DNA of 33,888 nucleotides from SAR116 cluster bacterium AG-355-O21 (GCA_003280605.1 QCEM01000026.1:1-33888); one strand, 5' to 3'. Shown: positions 9,138 to 18,869, numbered from the stretch's first letter. Translations and numbers: made by a program. Notes: generated by a model from the letters alone, not told the origin.

Positions 9138-9392
9138 TCAAGTTGCGTCGGCGGATGCATCGGCACCCACAATGACTTCCCAAGTCTTACGCTTGGATAT
9201 CGGCCGGCATTCTTGGATGCGCACAATGTCGCCTTCCTTGAAGGTATTGTCCGCGTCATGCGCCGCAAACTTCTTCGACCGGGTGATGAACTTCTTGTAA
9301 AGCGGGTGTTTCACACGTCGCTCCACGCGAACGATCACGGTCTTGTCGCTTTTGTCGCTGACAACAGTGCCTTGCATTATTCGCCGTGGCAT
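9138..9392 (-). CDS. rpsQ: 30S ribosomal protein uS17
   Basis: The 84-residue uS17 is a primary 16S rRNA-binding protein with an OB fold, needed early in 30S assembly. The sequence [20 protein letters not shown] and [20 protein letters not shown], then [17 protein letters not shown], is diagnostic. A short Ala- and Asp-rich tail is variable. It is the last gene of the classical S10 group, 32 bp after rpmC. Confidence 0.97.
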   Translation of the reverse strand: MPRRIMQGTVVSDKSDKTVIVRVERRVKHPLYKKFITRSKKFAAHDADNTFKEGDIVRIQECRPISKRKTWEVIVGADASADAT

Positions 9393-9424
9393 TTCTACTC
9401 ACTCCTCACTCGAACCCAACCGGC

Positions 9425-9637
9425 TCAGGCCGACGCCTGGGCCTGATCCTGTTCATGCAAAATCGTCTTAATCCGCGCGATCTCCCGGCGCACCGAGCGC
9501 GCCCGGGTGGTGTTTTCCAATTGGCCATTGGCCTTTTGAAAGCGCAGATTGAACTGCTCTTTCTTCAAGTCCAACAGGCTCTGTTTCAACTCATCCTGAG
9601 TTTTAGAGCGGACTTCTGTTGCTGCCTTATTGGCCAT
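9425..9637 (-). CDS. rpmC: 50S ribosomal protein uL29
   Basis: The 70-residue uL29 is a two-helix protein near the exit tunnel, part of the docking area for trigger factor and SRP with uL23. [20 protein letters not shown], then [20 protein letters not shown], is the family pattern, followed by a short tail ending QDQAQASA. It lies between rplP and rpsQ as expected. Length is slightly above the minimal form because of the variable ends. Confidence 0.96.
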   Translation of the reverse strand: MANKAATEVRSKTQDELKQSLLDLKKEQFNLRFQKANGQLENTTRARSVRREIARIKTILHEQDQAQASA

Positions 9638-9663
9638 CTTACTTCCTCCGTCGCCAGCTGGTG

Positions 9664-10080
9664 CTATTCGTCACCAATGCGCGCGATAATCTTTGTCTCT
9701 AACGGCAATTTCGCCGCCGCCAAACGGAAGGCTTCACGGGCCAGGTCACCCGGCACACCATCAAGCTCAAACATCACCCGCCCCGGTTTCACCCGAGCGA
9801 TCCAATATTCCGGCGCACCCTTACCTTTACCCATCCGAACTTCGGCAGGTTTGGTCGACACCGGCACATCAGGAAAAATCCGAATCCAGACACGGCCAGC
9901 CCGCCGAATATGGCGAGTAATCGCCCGCCGCGCGGCTTCGATTTGACGCGCTGTAATTCGGGCAGGGCTTGTTGCTTTCAAACCATAGGCACCGAAGTTC
10001 AGCACCGTCCCGCCTTTGGCGTTGCCGTGAATCCGGCCCTTATGGGCTTTCCGAAATTTTGTGCGCTTTGGACTAAGCAT
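9664..10080 (-). CDS. rplP: 50S ribosomal protein uL16
   Basis: The 138-residue uL16 helps organise the A-site and peptidyl-transferase region of the 50S subunit. It starts [20 protein letters not shown] and contains [40 protein letters not shown], then [20 protein letters not shown]. The length equals the usual 137-138 residues. The Arg corresponding to the hydroxylation target of YcfD/RoxA in E. coli lies in the KGAPEYW neighbourhood; whether it is modified here is unknown. It is 25 bp after rpsC. Confidence 0.98.
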   Translation of the reverse strand: MLSPKRTKFRKAHKGRIHGNAKGGTVLNFGAYGLKATSPARITARQIEAARRAITRHIRRAGRVWIRIFPDVPVSTKPAEVRMGKGKGAPEYWIARVKPGRVMFELDGVPGDLAREAFRLAAAKLPLETKIIARIGDE

Positions 10081-10105
10081 TACTTAAAACTCCCCTCCAG
10101 CCTGA

Positions 10106-10789
10106 TCAGCGATTCTGACCAGATTGTTGGTCATTCAGGCGCTTATCCTGCGCCATTGGATCATGGGCCAGGACCTCGCCTTTAAACACCCACACCTTGA
10201 CGCCGCAGCAGCCATAGGTGGTTTGCGCCGTTGATTCGCCGTAATCAATTTCGGCCCGCAGCGTATGCAACGGCACCCGGCCTTCGCGATACCATTCAAC
10301 CCGCGCAATCTCAGCACCGCCCAGACGACCACCACAGTTGATCCGAATGCCTTCGGCACCTAAACGAATGGCCGACTGTACCGCCCGCTTCATGGTCCGC
10401 CGGAAGGCAACCCGACGCTCTAATTGCTGGGCAATGTTATCGGCCACCAACTTGGCATCAATCTCCGGCTTACGGATTTCGACAATATTCAAATGCACAT
10501 CGACGCCGGTGCGCTTTGACAGCTCTTGGCGCAATTTCTCGATATCTTGGCCTTTTTTGCCGATCACCACCCCTGGACGGGCTGTATAGATTGTGATCCG
10601 GGCCCGCTTTGCCGGTCGTTCAATAACCACCCGGCTGACGCCTGCCTGCTTCAACTTGTCGAACAGGAATTTACGGATGCGAAGATCCTCATGCAGCAAA
10701 TCGGCATAGTCGCGGCTTGCAAACCAGCGCGAATCCCAAGTCCGATTGATCCCGAGGCGTAGCCCGATGGGGTTTACTTTATGACCCAT
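10106..10789 (-). CDS. rpsC: 30S ribosomal protein uS3
   Basis: The 227-residue uS3 lines the mRNA entry site of the 30S subunit and contributes to mRNA unwinding with uS4 and uS5. It opens [20 protein letters not shown] and holds a KH domain with [20 protein letters not shown] (about 69-88). The C-terminal domain includes [20 protein letters not shown] and [20 protein letters not shown]. The ATG shares one base with the rplV stop (TAATG), so translation is coupled. The tail after VWVFKGEV is variable. Confidence 0.98.
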   Translation of the reverse strand: MGHKVNPIGLRLGINRTWDSRWFASRDYADLLHEDLRIRKFLFDKLKQAGVSRVVIERPAKRARITIYTARPGVVIGKKGQDIEKLRQELSKRTGVDVHLNIVEIRKPEIDAKLVADNIAQQLERRVAFRRTMKRAVQSAIRLGAEGIRINCGGRLGGAEIARVEWYREGRVPLHTLRAEIDYGESTAQTTYGCCGVKVWVFKGEVLAHDPMAQDKRLNDQQSGQNR

Positions 10790-11169
10790 TATTCTTCCTC
10801 CTCGCGCTCACGCACGACAACTGTGAGATGCGCAAATGGCTTGCGAATCCGCCCCACCCGGCCACGTGCCCGCGGCCGAAAGCGTTTCATCACCATACTG
10901 CAGCCAACCGACGCTTCCTTGACGAACAACCGATCAATATCGAGTTGATGGTTGTTCTCCGCATTGGCGATTGCAGATTGCAACACTTTACGTACGTCGT
11001 CCGAAATCCGCTTCCGCGAAAAAGTTAGGGTTGCAAGTGCCTTATCAACCGCCAAACCGCGGATCATTTGGGCAACGACATTCAGCTTCTGCGGACTAAC
11101 GCGGACGTTGTGTAAAACCGCTTTGGCTTCATTATCGTCCAATTGCCGCACCAGTGCATTCTTTCCCAT
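10789..11169 (-). CDS. rplV: 50S ribosomal protein uL22
   Basis: The 126-residue uL22 reaches with its beta-hairpin into the exit tunnel, near the macrolide site. [60 protein letters not shown] and the hairpin region [20 protein letters not shown] identify it. The tunnel hairpin has no insertion or deletion that I can see. A Glu-rich end (REREEEE) is variable. It is 17 bp after rpsS and overlaps rpsC by one base. Confidence 0.97.
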   Translation of the reverse strand: MGKNALVRQLDDNEAKAVLHNVRVSPQKLNVVAQMIRGLAVDKALATLTFSRKRISDDVRKVLQSAIANAENNHQLDIDRLFVKEASVGCSMVMKRFRPRARGRVGRIRKPFAHLTVVVREREEEE

Positions 11170-11186
11170 GGCGTCCTCTTTCGTCC

Positions 11187-11462
11187 TCAGCGCCGGGCCT
11201 TTTTATCGGCGCCATGGCCGAAAAAAGTCCGGGTCGGCGAGAATTCGCCGAACTTATGACCGACCATGTCCTCGGTTACGAGCACAGGGACAAACTTGCG
11301 GCCGTTATGCACGCCGAAGGTCAAGCCGACAAATTGCGGCAGGACAGTCGACCGACGTGACCATGTTTTGATCACATCACTGCGACCGGAAGCGCGCGAT
11401 ATTTCTGCTTTTTTCAGCAGATAACCGTCCACAAACGGTCCTTTCCATACGGATCGAGCCAC
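11187..11462 (-). CDS. rpsS: 30S ribosomal protein uS19
   Basis: The 91-residue uS19 forms a pair with uS13 in the 30S head near the A-site tRNA. It starts [20 protein letters not shown] and contains [20 protein letters not shown] and [20 protein letters not shown], then GEFSPTRTF. The start codon is GTG at 11462, preceded by a strong AAAGGAG with 7-nt spacing. It follows rplB by 18 bp. Confidence 0.97.
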   Translation of the reverse strand: MARSVWKGPFVDGYLLKKAEISRASGRSDVIKTWSRRSTVLPQFVGLTFGVHNGRKFVPVLVTEDMVGHKFGEFSPTRTFFGHGADKKARR

Positions 11463-11480
11463 GACCCCGCTCCTTTCCTA

Positions 11481-12305
11481 CTACTTACGCCGGCGCCGCA
11501 CGATAAGGCGGTCGGTTTTCTTATTGCTGCGGGTACGTTTACCCTTTGTCGGTTTACCCCAAGGGGTCACCGGATGGCGACCGCCTGAAGTCCGGCCTTC
11601 ACCACCACCATGTGGATGATCGACCGGGTTCATAACGACACCGCGAACATGCGGCCGGCGGCCCAACCAACGTGAGCGACCTGCCTTACCAATTTTAATA
11701 TTCTGCTGATCCGGATTAGAAACCGAGCCAACAGTGGCCATGCATTCTTGACGGACCATCCGCACTTCACCGGACGTCAGGCGCAGCAGCGCATAGCCAC
11801 CATCCCGGCCAACGAATTGCACATAGGTCCCAGCCGAGCGTGCCAATTGCCCGCCCTTACCTGCCTTCAGCTCAACATTATGGACGATGGTACCGACCGG
11901 GATGTTGCGCAACGGCAAGGCATTGCCAGGCTTAATGTCCGAACCTGGACCGGCGTAGAGTACATCGCCCGATTTTACCCGTTGCGGCGCCAAAATGTAG
12001 CTTTGCTCGCCGTCCTCATAGGTCACAAGGGCGATAAATGCCGACCGGTTAGGGTCATATTCCAAACGCTCGACAGTCGCTGCCATACCGAACTTCTGGC
12101 GTTTGAAATCAATCAAACGATAGCGACGCTTATGGCCGCCGCCGCGGTGCCACGCCGTGGTCCGTCCGGTATTGTTACGGCCGCCGGTTTTGGTCAAACC
12201 TTCGGTCAGCTTCTTGACTGGCTTGCCCTTCCATAATTCCGAACGGTCAACGATAACCAAGTTACGTTGGGACGGCGTGGTCGGGTTAAAATGTTTCAGA
12301 GCCAT
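11481..12305 (-). CDS. rplB: 50S ribosomal protein uL2
   Basis: The 274-residue uL2 supports subunit association and the peptidyl-transferase centre. The N-terminus [20 protein letters not shown], the middle [20 protein letters not shown] and the C-terminal [20 protein letters not shown] are diagnostic; the conserved His pair is at about residues 230-232. An upstream in-frame start would overlap rplW by 17 bp and add seven atypical residues. The ATG at 12305, 4 bp after rplW, is therefore chosen, though its ribosome binding site (GGGGG, about 10 nt upstream) is not classical. Confidence 0.98.
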   Translation of the reverse strand: MALKHFNPTTPSQRNLVIVDRSELWKGKPVKKLTEGLTKTGGRNNTGRTTAWHRGGGHKRRYRLIDFKRQKFGMAATVERLEYDPNRSAFIALVTYEDGEQSYILAPQRVKSGDVLYAGPGSDIKPGNALPLRNIPVGTIVHNVELKAGKGGQLARSAGTYVQFVGRDGGYALLRLTSGEVRMVRQECMATVGSVSNPDQQNIKIGKAGRSRWLGRRPHVRGVVMNPVDHPHGGGEGRTSGGRHPVTPWGKPTKGKRTRSNKKTDRLIVRRRRK

Positions 12306-12309
12306 GTTC

Positions 12310-12639
12310 TTAGACCCCCGTCGCAATATCGATGTTATGACCTTCCGCGAGCGTCACAATTGCTTTTTTCATGTCCGAGCGCTTGCCGAGTTTGCCGCGA
12401 AAACGCTTCAATTTGCCTTTTTGGACCAGCGTGTTAACGGCCGTCACTTTGACATCGAACAGCTTTTCAATCGCAACTTTGATTTCTGGCTTAGTAGCGT
12501 CCAACGGCACCTGAAACGCAACTTTGCCATACTCACCAAGCAAGGTTGTTTTTTCGGTCACCAATGGGCTGCGAATGAGATCGTAAATCCGCTCCTGACT
12601 GATGGACACTTCTTTTGCATTACGTGGCCGCATACTCAT
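12310..12639 (-). CDS. rplW: 50S ribosomal protein uL23
   Basis: The 109-residue uL23 is at the exit of the peptide tunnel and is the main docking site for trigger factor and [43 protein letters not shown] and [19 protein letters not shown], then [20 protein letters not shown], are the family signature. About ten residues precede the usual start of the fold. The ATG at 12639 overlaps the rplD stop by 4 bp (ATGA). Confidence 0.97.
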   Translation of the reverse strand: MSMRPRNAKEVSISQERIYDLIRSPLVTEKTTLLGEYGKVAFQVPLDATKPEIKVAIEKLFDVKVTAVNTLVQKGKLKRFRGKLGKRSDMKKAIVTLAEGHNIDIATGV

Positions 12640-13253
12640 TTTAAGCGCGCCTCCAATTTCTGGACGGCTTCGGTGGTCAAAACCAACGTTTCCCGTCGCA
12701 AGATGTCATAGACGTTGGCGCCTTGGCACGGCAGCACGTCGAACAATGGAATGTTACGGGCCGCCCGAGCGAACATATCGTCCACCTGCTCACCGCCGAT
12801 CACCAAAACCGAACCCCAACCAAAGCTTTCTAAAGCTTTCTTCAAGTCTTTGGTCTTACCGGAAGCATCGACGGTGTCCAACACCACCAACTGCCCTGAT
12901 GCTTGCTTCGCCGACAACGCCACTTTCAAACCTAAGCGACGGACTTTCTTCGGCAAATCATGGGCATGGCTGCGGACAACCGGGCCATGGGCCACGGCAC
13001 CGCCGCGAAACTGGACCGAACGAAGTGAGCCTTGACGGGCTTTTCCGCTGCCCTTTTGGCGGAACGGCTTGGCACCAGTACCGCTGATTTCAGACACTGA
13101 GCGGGTTTTATGGGTCCCGGCACGACGCTTCGCCAACTGCCAGTTAACAACCCGTGCGAGCAGGTCACGGCGCGGCTCTAAGCCGAACACCGCATCATCA
13201 AGCTCGATGTTTCCGGCTTTTTTATTGCTGAGATTTTTGACATCCACTTTCAT
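12636..13253 (-). CDS. rplD: 50S ribosomal protein uL4
   Basis: The 205-residue uL4 lines the exit tunnel; in E. coli it also represses the S10 operon. The segment [40 protein letters not shown] and [20 protein letters not shown] is the conserved tunnel loop. A TTG at 13262 is in frame, but GAAGGA is only about one nucleotide from it and lies 9 nt before the ATG at 13253, so the ATG is preferred (N-terminus [14 protein letters not shown]). With this start the gene begins 5 bp after the rplC stop. Confidence 0.96.
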   Translation of the reverse strand: MKVDVKNLSNKKAGNIELDDAVFGLEPRRDLLARVVNWQLAKRRAGTHKTRSVSEISGTGAKPFRQKGSGKARQGSLRSVQFRGGAVAHGPVVRSHAHDLPKKVRRLGLKVALSAKQASGQLVVLDTVDASGKTKDLKKALESFGWGSVLVIGGEQVDDMFARAARNIPLFDVLPCQGANVYDILRRETLVLTTEAVQKLEARLK

Positions 13254-13258
13254 CGCGC

Positions 13259-14038
13259 TCAATCCTTCTGCTCGTCATCGCCAGCAGGCGCGCTGTCTTC
13301 CGCCACGTCCGTCGCCGCCGGCTCATCGGCCTCTACGGCAGCCGCTTTTTCGGCCACTGGCGTTGCTGCCCGCACGGCACCTGGATAAGGTGCCTCTGCC
13401 GGCCGCTCAGACTTGACACCGTCACGGACCAGCACCCAGCCGCCCTTGGAACCGGGAACAGAGCCACGTACCAAAATCAGGCCGCGCTTAGGATCGGTTG
13501 AGACAACGGTAAGATTTTGCGTCGTAACCTGTTCGGCGCCCATGTGGCCGGCCATCTTCTTACCCTTGAAGACCTTGCCCGGCTCTTGGCTGTGACCAGT
13601 CGACCCATGGCTTCGGTGCGACACCGACACCCCGTGAGAGGCGCGCAAGCCACCGAAGTTATGGCGCTTCATGGCACCGGCAAAACCCTTACCGATCGAG
13701 GTGCCAACCACATCGATGACCTGACCGGCAACGAAATGGTCAGTGGTCAATTCGGCACCGACATAAAGCAGGGCGTCGGCAGCGACACGAAATTCAGCCA
13801 ACCGGCGTTTCGGCTCAACCTCTGCTTTCGCAAAGTGACCACGCATCGGTTGCGGAACATTTTTAACTTTAGCAGCACCAACCCCTAGCTGGACGGCGTT
13901 ATAGCCATCCTTGTCCTCGGTACGAACAGCAACCACTTGGCAGTTGTCGACTTTTAAGACAGTGACAGGGATGTGACGGCCATCATCGGAAAACACCCGA
14001 GTCATGCCCATCTTCTGTGCGATCAATCCGGAACGCAT
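13259..14038 (-). CDS. rplC: 50S ribosomal protein uL3 with an acidic tail
   Basis: The 259-residue uL3 initiates 50S assembly and reaches toward the peptidyl-transferase centre. It starts [40 protein letters not shown] holds Gln151, the position methylated by PrmB in E. coli. [12 protein letters not shown] and [20 protein letters not shown] close the conserved core near residue 211. The remaining 48 residues form an Ala-, Glu- and Asp-rich tail absent from the 209-residue E. coli protein; extended tails are known in alphaproteobacterial uL3. The ribosome binding site GGAG (8 nt) lies in a small inverted repeat that could partly mask it. Confidence 0.97.
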   Translation of the reverse strand: MRSGLIAQKMGMTRVFSDDGRHIPVTVLKVDNCQVVAVRTEDKDGYNAVQLGVGAAKVKNVPQPMRGHFAKAEVEPKRRLAEFRVAADALLYVGAELTTDHFVAGQVIDVVGTSIGKGFAGAMKRHNFGGLRASHGVSVSHRSHGSTGHSQEPGKVFKGKKMAGHMGAEQVTTQNLTVVSTDPKRGLILVRGSVPGSKGGWVLVRDGVKSERPAEAPYPGAVRAATPVAEKAAAVEADEPAATDVAEDSAPAGDDEQKD

Positions 14039-14055
14039 TGGAGGATCTCCAAACC

Positions 14056-14364
14056 TTAAAGTTTAATCTCGACGTCAACACCCGAAGCCAAGTCGAGCTT
14101 CATCAAAGCATCAACTGTCTGCGGTGTTGGGTCGACGATATCAAGCAAGCGTTTATGGGTTCTCACCTCAAATTGCTCACGGCTTTTCTTATCAACGTGC
14201 GGCCCCCGCAGTACGGTGAACTTCTCAATCCGCGTTGGCAGCGGAATGGGGCCACGAACCTGCGCACCGGTACGTTTAGCGGTGCTCACAATCTCGCCGG
14301 TCGATTGATCTAAAATTCTGTGATCAAACGCTTTTAAGCGGATGCGAATGTTTTGACTGTCCAT
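14056..14364 (-). CDS. rpsJ: 30S ribosomal protein uS10 / NusE
   Basis: The 102-residue uS10 is a 30S head protein and, as NusE, a partner of NusB and NusG in antitermination and transcription-translation coupling. It begins [20 protein letters not shown] and contains [20 protein letters not shown] and [20 protein letters not shown]. The ATG at 14364 gives the family N-terminus but has no good ribosome binding site (the upstream sequence is GTTATAAGAAA). It is the first gene after the tuf terminator and heads the S10 cluster; I see no strong promoter in the short gap. Confidence 0.97.
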   Translation of the reverse strand: MDSQNIRIRLKAFDHRILDQSTGEIVSTAKRTGAQVRGPIPLPTRIEKFTVLRGPHVDKKSREQFEVRTHKRLLDIVDPTPQTVDALMKLDLASGVDVEIKL

Positions 14365-14400
14365 TTTCTTATAACCCCGAGGGCCCCCGTAACAGCGACG

Positions 14401-14427
14401 AAAAACCGCCGACCTAAGGGCCGGCGG
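14401..14427 (-). terminator. Rho-independent terminator after the first tuf gene
   Basis: On the minus strand a 9-bp stem (CCGCCGGCC with GGTCGGCGG, including one G-U pair) and a 4-nt loop are followed at once by five U. It lies 10 bp past the tuf stop and separates the str operon from rpsJ. The gap 14365-14437 otherwise holds only the short rpsJ leader. Confidence 0.88.
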
Positions 14428-14437
14428 CTAAACTCAT

Positions 14438-15628
14438 TTACTCGATAATGCTGGCAACAACGCCGGCACCGACGGTGCGACCACCTTCACGAATAGCAAA
14501 CCGCAGACCTTCGTCCATGGCGATCGGTGCAATCAGCTCGACTTTCATCGAGATGTTGTCACCCGGCATCACCATTTCGGTGCCGTCCGGCAATTCAACC
14601 ATGCCTGTCACATCCGTCGTCCGGAAGTAGAACTGTGGCCGATAGTTGGAGAAGAACGGTGTGTGACGGCCGCCTTCTTCCTTGGTCAAAATATATGCCT
14701 CACAGGCAAACTTCGTATGCGGCGTGACCGAGCCGACATGCGCCAGAACCTGGCCACGCTCAACATCCTCACGGCCAACACCACGCAGCAGGCAGCCAAC
14801 GTTATCGCCAGCTTCACCTTGATCCAGCAACTTGCGGAACATCTCAACACCGGTAACCGTCGTCTTGGTGGTCTCGCGGATGCCGATAATCTCAACTTCC
14901 TCACCAACCTTGACGATACCTTGCTCAACACGCCCGGTCACAACCGTGCCCCGACCCGAAATCGAGAAAACATCTTCAACCGGCATCAAAAATGGCCGAT
15001 CCTTCGGACGCTCAGGTTGCGGAATATACTCATCAACCGCCGCCATCAGCTCAAGAACCGTGTCTCTGCCGATGCTTGCATCGCTGTCTTCGAGAACCGC
15101 CAAAGCCGAGCCTTTCACGATCGGGATATCGTCACCCGGGAAATCATAGCTCGACAACAGCTCGCGAACCTCAAGCTCAACAAGCTCCAAAAGCTCCTCA
15201 TCGTCAACCTGATCAACCTTGTTCAGGTAAACAACCAGCGCCGGAACACCAACCTGGCGGGCCAACAAAATGTGCTCGCGGGTTTGTGGCATCGGCCCAT
15301 CGGCCGCCGACACAACCAAAATCGCGCCATCCATCTGCGCCGCACCGGTGATCATGTTCTTCACATAATCGGCGTGGCCAGGGCAATCCACATGCGCGTA
15401 GTGACGGTTGCCCGTCTCATACTCAACATGCGCCGTCGAAATCGTGATCCCACGAGCTTTTTCTTCCGGCGCTTTGTCAATCGCGTCATAAGCCTGGAAC
15501 TCAGCGCCGCCGGCTTCAGCCAAAACCTTCGTGATCGCCGCCGTCAAAGACGTCTTGCCATGGTCAACGTGACCAATCGTGCCGATGTTACAATGCGGCT
15601 TATTACGCTCAAACTTCTCTTTCGCCAT
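14438..15628 (-). CDS. tuf: Elongation factor Tu, copy 1
   Basis: EF-Tu delivers aminoacyl-tRNA to the ribosome as a GTP complex. The protein has 396 residues. The P-loop GHVDHGKTS is at 19-27, RGITI at 59-63, DCPGH at 81-85 and NKVD at 136-139; domains 2 and 3 follow from about residue 205. The catalytic His is in DCPGH. The ATG at 15628 is chosen over upstream in-frame codons because it gives [16 protein letters not shown] and has GGGAAGAG 5 nt upstream. It follows fusA by 64 bp and ends the str operon. By eye it is identical base for base to the copy at 31211-32401. Confidence 0.98.
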   Translation of the reverse strand: MAKEKFERNKPHCNIGTIGHVDHGKTSLTAAITKVLAEAGGAEFQAYDAIDKAPEEKARGITISTAHVEYETGNRHYAHVDCPGHADYVKNMITGAAQMDGAILVVSAADGPMPQTREHILLARQVGVPALVVYLNKVDQVDDEELLELVELEVRELLSSYDFPGDDIPIVKGSALAVLEDSDASIGRDTVLELMAAVDEYIPQPERPKDRPFLMPVEDVFSISGRGTVVTGRVEQGIVKVGEEVEIIGIRETTKTTVTGVEMFRKLLDQGEAGDNVGCLLRGVGREDVERGQVLAHVGSVTPHTKFACEAYILTKEEGGRHTPFFSNYRPQFYFRTTDVTGMVELPDGTEMVMPGDNISMKVELIAPIAMDEGLRFAIREGGRTVGAGVVASIIE

Positions 15629-15659
15629 CTCGACTCTTCCCTGTTGACCCAGCGCGCAG
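14438..15659 (-). repeat. Long direct repeat, tuf copy 1 with 31 bp of leader
   Basis: This 1,222-bp stretch matches 31211-32432 in the same orientation. The 1,191-bp coding part looks identical throughout. The 31 bp upstream of the ATG match except at 15636 (partner 32409). Identity stops exactly at the stop codon on one side and after position 15659 on the other. This pattern suggests gene conversion between the copies. Confidence 0.9.
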
Positions 15660-15692
15660 CCGTGCCGAACGGCCGCGTCACAATTCCACACA

Positions 15693-17768
15693 TTACGCTA
15701 ATTTCGCGCGAACCTCGTCGGCAACTGCCTGTGGCACCTGCGCATAGTGATCAAAATACATCGTGTATTGCGCCCGCCCCTGGCTCATCGAGCGCAGGTT
15801 ATTGACGTAACCGAACATGTTTGCCAGCGGCACCATCGCATTCACGACCCGTGCATTGCCGCGAGAATCCATCCCGCTAACGTTGCCGCGGCGGCTATTC
15901 AAATCACCGATAATGTCACCCATGTAATCTTCCGGGGTCACAACCTCGACCCGCATCACCGGCTCCAACAAGCGAGGACCAGCTTTTTGCATGGCTTCCC
16001 TGAATGCCGCCCGGGCGGCAATTTCAAACGCCATGACACTGGAGTCAACATCATGGGATGCGCCGTCGGTCAATGTGACTTTGAAATCAATCACAGGGAA
16101 GCCTGCGATGATCCCGGTGCCCTGGGCGTCGATCAGGCCCTTTTCAACACCGGGGACGTATTCCCGCGGCACCGAGCCACCAACCACAGTATTCACAAAG
16201 GCGTAACCTTCGCCTGGCTCCTGCGGCTCAAAGGTCAGTTTGATACGCGCAAACTGTCCGGACCCACCGGTTTGTTTCTTATGGGTATAGTCGACGTCGG
16301 TCGGTTTCGAGATTGTTTCCCGATACGCCACCTGCGGGGCACCGACGTTGGCATCCACTTTGAACTCACGTTTCATCCGGTCGACGATGATTTCAAGATG
16401 CAGTTCGCCCATCCCTTTAATCACTGTCTGGCCGCTTTCTTCATCTGAAGATACACGGAACGACGGATCTTCGGCAGCCAAACGAGCCAGAGCAACACCG
16501 AGTTTTTCCTGGTCACTCTTGGTTTTCGGCTCAACCGCAACTTCGATAACCGGATCAGGGAATTCCATCCGCTCCAGGATCACCTGATCCTGCGGGGTGC
16601 ACAACGTGTCGCCGGTGGTTGTCGACTTCAAACCAACTAAGGCAACAATATCGCCGGCATGTGCTTCCTTGATCTCTTCGCGGCTGTTCGAATGCATCAG
16701 CAGCATCCGGCCAATCCGCTCACGGTTGCCTTTAACGGTATTGATGACCGTCGCCCCTGATTCCAAAACCCCGGAATAAATGCGCGCGAAGGTCAAGGTG
16801 CCGACGAACGGATCGTTCATGACCTTGAACGCCAGCGCTGAAAACGGCGCTTCATCGGACGGTGCCCGTTCAACCTGTTCGTCACTATCAGGCAGCAAAC
16901 CATTGGTCGCGCCGATATCGAGTGGTGACGGCATGTAATCAACAACCGCATCCAACAATGGCTGCACGCCTTTGTTTTTAAATGCCGAGCCACACAATAC
17001 CGGCACAAAAGCACCGGAAAGCGTTCCGCGACGAATGCATTGCGTTAACAACGCACGGTCCGGCTCCTCACCTTCGAGATACGCCATCATCGCATCGTCG
17101 TCTTGCTCGACCGCCGTTTCCAGCAAGCGGCCACGATATTCCTCGGCTTGGTCTTTCAGATCATCGGGAATATCGACAACTTCGAATTTCGCACCCAAGC
17201 TTTCTTCAAGCCAACGCACGGCCTTCATCTCGATCAGATCGATGACACCGACAAATTCCGATTCTGAGCCGATCGGCAACTGAAGAACCAAGGGCGTCGA
17301 GCCAAGACGATCAACGATCATGTCCACGCAACGATAGAAATCGGCACCAATCCGGTCCATCTTATTGATGAAACACATCCGCGGCACATCGTATTTATCG
17401 GCTTGCCGCCAGACGGTTTCCGATTGCGGCTCAACACCGGCCACGGAATCGAAAACGGCGACCGCGCCATCAAGCACGCGCAATGACCGCTCAACTTCAA
17501 TCGTAAAGTCAACGTGGCCTGGGGTGTCAATGATGTTGATGCGGTGATCGTTCCAGAAGGTGGTGGTTGCAGCGGAGGTAATGGTGATACCGCGCTCTTG
17601 CTCTTGCTCCATCCAATCCATGGTCGCATTGCCATCATGGACTTCGCCAATTTTGTAGGATTTACCCGTATAATAAAGAATGCGCTCGGTTGTTGTCGTC
17701 TTACCGGCGTCAATATGCGCCATAATCCCGATATTACGGTAGCGCTCTAATGGATATTCACGTGCCAT
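15693..17768 (-). CDS. fusA: Elongation factor G
   Basis: EF-G is the GTPase that drives translocation and, with RRF, ribosome recycling. The 691-residue protein shows AHIDAGKTT at 17-25, RGIT at 59-62, DTPGH at 81-85 and NKMD at 135-138. Domain 2 starts near residue 290, and domains III-V include [36 protein letters not shown] and the C-terminal [16 protein letters not shown]. The length is typical. It starts 23 bp after rpsG; AGGA lies about 10 nt before the ATG. Changes conferring fusidic acid resistance cannot be judged without an alignment. Confidence 0.98.
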   Translation of the reverse strand: MAREYPLERYRNIGIMAHIDAGKTTTTERILYYTGKSYKIGEVHDGNATMDWMEQEQERGITITSAATTTFWNDHRINIIDTPGHVDFTIEVERSLRVLDGAVAVFDSVAGVEPQSETVWRQADKYDVPRMCFINKMDRIGADFYRCVDMIVDRLGSTPLVLQLPIGSESEFVGVIDLIEMKAVRWLEESLGAKFEVVDIPDDLKDQAEEYRGRLLETAVEQDDDAMMAYLEGEEPDRALLTQCIRRGTLSGAFVPVLCGSAFKNKGVQPLLDAVVDYMPSPLDIGATNGLLPDSDEQVERAPSDEAPFSALAFKVMNDPFVGTLTFARIYSGVLESGATVINTVKGNRERIGRMLLMHSNSREEIKEAHAGDIVALVGLKSTTTGDTLCTPQDQVILERMEFPDPVIEVAVEPKTKSDQEKLGVALARLAAEDPSFRVSSDEESGQTVIKGMGELHLEIIVDRMKREFKVDANVGAPQVAYRETISKPTDVDYTHKKQTGGSGQFARIKLTFEPQEPGEGYAFVNTVVGGSVPREYVPGVEKGLIDAQGTGIIAGFPVIDFKVTLTDGASHDVDSSVMAFEIAARAAFREAMQKAGPRLLEPVMRVEVVTPEDYMGDIIGDLNSRRGNVSGMDSRGNARVVNAMVPLANMFGYVNNLRSMSQGRAQYTMYFDHYAQVPQAVADEVRAKLA

Positions 17769-17791
17769 GGGTCAGTCCATCCTATCCAAAA

Positions 17792-18262
17792 TCACCAGCG
17801 ATAATGCGAGAAGGCTTTGTTTGCTTCTGCCATGCGGTGCGTATCTTCACGTTTCTTCACAGCCGCGCCACGGTTGTTCGACGCATCAATCAACTCACCG
17901 GACAGGCGCTCGGTCATGGTGTTCTCGGAGCGTTTCCGGGAGCTATCGATCAACCACCGAATGGCCAGTGCTTGAGCGCGTGTGCTGCGGACCTCAACAG
18001 GCACCTGATAGGTCGCACCACCAACGCGCCGTGAGCGCACTTCAACCTGCGGCTTAATGTTATCTAGGGCATCATGGAATAGCCTGACCGGCTCTTGCCC
18101 GGTGCGCTGTTCAATCCGCTCAAAAGCGCTGTAGACGATGCGCTCTGCTGTTGACTTCTTACCGTCATACATCAGGCAATTCATAAATTTGGTCAGAACC
18201 TGGTCGCCAAACTTGGCATCAGGTAGAACCGGGCGTTTTTCAGCGCTATGACGACGAGACAT
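17792..18262 (-). CDS. rpsG: 30S ribosomal protein uS7
   Basis: The 156-residue uS7 nucleates assembly of the 30S head and lies at the E site. [40 protein letters not shown] and [20 protein letters not shown] are diagnostic; the tail [20 protein letters not shown] is the usual end of the bacterial protein. The ribosome binding site is strong (AAGGAG, 8 nt). In E. coli uS7 represses the str operon by binding the rpsL-rpsG spacer; here the spacer is only 12 bp, so that mechanism cannot work in the same way. Confidence 0.98.
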   Translation of the reverse strand: MSRRHSAEKRPVLPDAKFGDQVLTKFMNCLMYDGKKSTAERIVYSAFERIEQRTGQEPVRLFHDALDNIKPQVEVRSRRVGGATYQVPVEVRSTRAQALAIRWLIDSSRKRSENTMTERLSGELIDASNNRGAAVKKREDTHRMAEANKAFSHYRW

Positions 18263-18274
18263 TCAATGTTCTCC

Positions 18275-18646
18275 TTATTTCGGACGCTTAGCGCCGTATT
18301 TCGAGCGCCGCTGGCGACGGTCTTTCACGCCTTGGGTATCAAGCGTACCGCGAATCACGTGATAACGAACGCCAGGCAAATCCTTAACCCGTCCACCGCG
18401 AATCAGAACCACCGAATGCTCCTGCAGGTTGTGACCCTCACCTGGAATGTAACTGATCACCTCAGCACCATTGGTTAACCGCACGCGGGCAACTTTCCGA
18501 AGCGCCGAGTTCGGCTTTTTCGGCGTTGTCGTATAAACGCGCGTGCACACGCCACGTTTCTGCGGGCAAGCCTCCAAGGCGGGGACTTTATTCCGGGCCA
18601 CCGGCACATGCCGGCCATGACGAATCAATTGGTTGATCGTTGGCAT
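18275..18646 (-). CDS. rpsL: 30S ribosomal protein uS12
   Basis: The 123-residue uS12 sits at the decoding centre and controls accuracy. [40 protein letters not shown] and [19 protein letters not shown] identify it. Lys43 (in PKKPNS) and Lys88 (in RVKDLPG) are the wild-type residues, so no rpsL streptomycin-resistance change is present. Asp89 is the site methylthiolated by RimO in E. coli. The ATG at 18646 gives the standard N-terminus and has GAGAGGA 8 nt upstream; a longer frame with a GTG start is less likely. It is the first gene of the str operon. Confidence 0.98.
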   Translation of the reverse strand: MPTINQLIRHGRHVPVARNKVPALEACPQKRGVCTRVYTTTPKKPNSALRKVARVRLTNGAEVISYIPGEGHNLQEHSVVLIRGGRVKDLPGVRYHVIRGTLDTQGVKDRRQRRSKYGAKRPK

Positions 18647-18835
18647 AACGCCGATCCTCTCAAACAACACACGAGCGAAACGACCGTCAGGAATTTCCTA
18701 CGGCGGTTCCGGTCTTCTGGTGGCGGCCATCGGCGGGACGGCCGATCTTTCTCAAACTGTTATTTCCGATCCGTGTCTGACCGCGTGGGTTTCGCCATAA
18801 CCATCGCGTTAACGTCACTACCGGTCTCGAAAGTG
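18647..18835 (-). promoter_or_regulatory. 5' leader of the str operon
   Basis: About 190 nt separate the predicted transcription start from rpsL. The leader holds a short open frame of 14 codons (ATG at 18804, TAA at 18760-18762, peptide MVMAKPTRSDTDRK) without a clear ribosome binding site. A small hairpin follows (ATCGGC at 18729-18734, GCCGAT at 18741-18746), and then the rpsL ribosome binding site. No run of U follows the hairpin. A regulatory role is only a guess. Confidence 0.35.
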
Positions 18836-18840
18836 CGCGG

Positions 18841-18869
18841 ATAGTAGTGTTCACGGTCGCAGGGGTCAA
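18841..18869 (-). promoter_or_regulatory. Sigma70-type promoter of the str operon
   Basis: On the minus strand TTGACC (plus 18864-18869) and TACTAT (plus 18841-18846) are separated by exactly 17 bp. The next bases toward the start site read CCGCGC, a GC-rich discriminator of the kind found in stringently controlled ribosomal promoters. The region upstream (18870-18960) is AT-rich and could act as an UP element. No gene is visible in 18870-19018. Confidence 0.75.

Noticed and set aside
13254-13262. TTG start for rplD overlapping the rplC stop
   Set aside because: The ribosome binding site touches the TTG but is ideally spaced for the ATG at 13253, which also gives the family N-terminus.
14366-14371. 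TTATAA just before rpsJ as a -10 box
   Set aside because: No -35 box is found at 16-18 bp, and transcription would start at or inside the rpsJ start codon.
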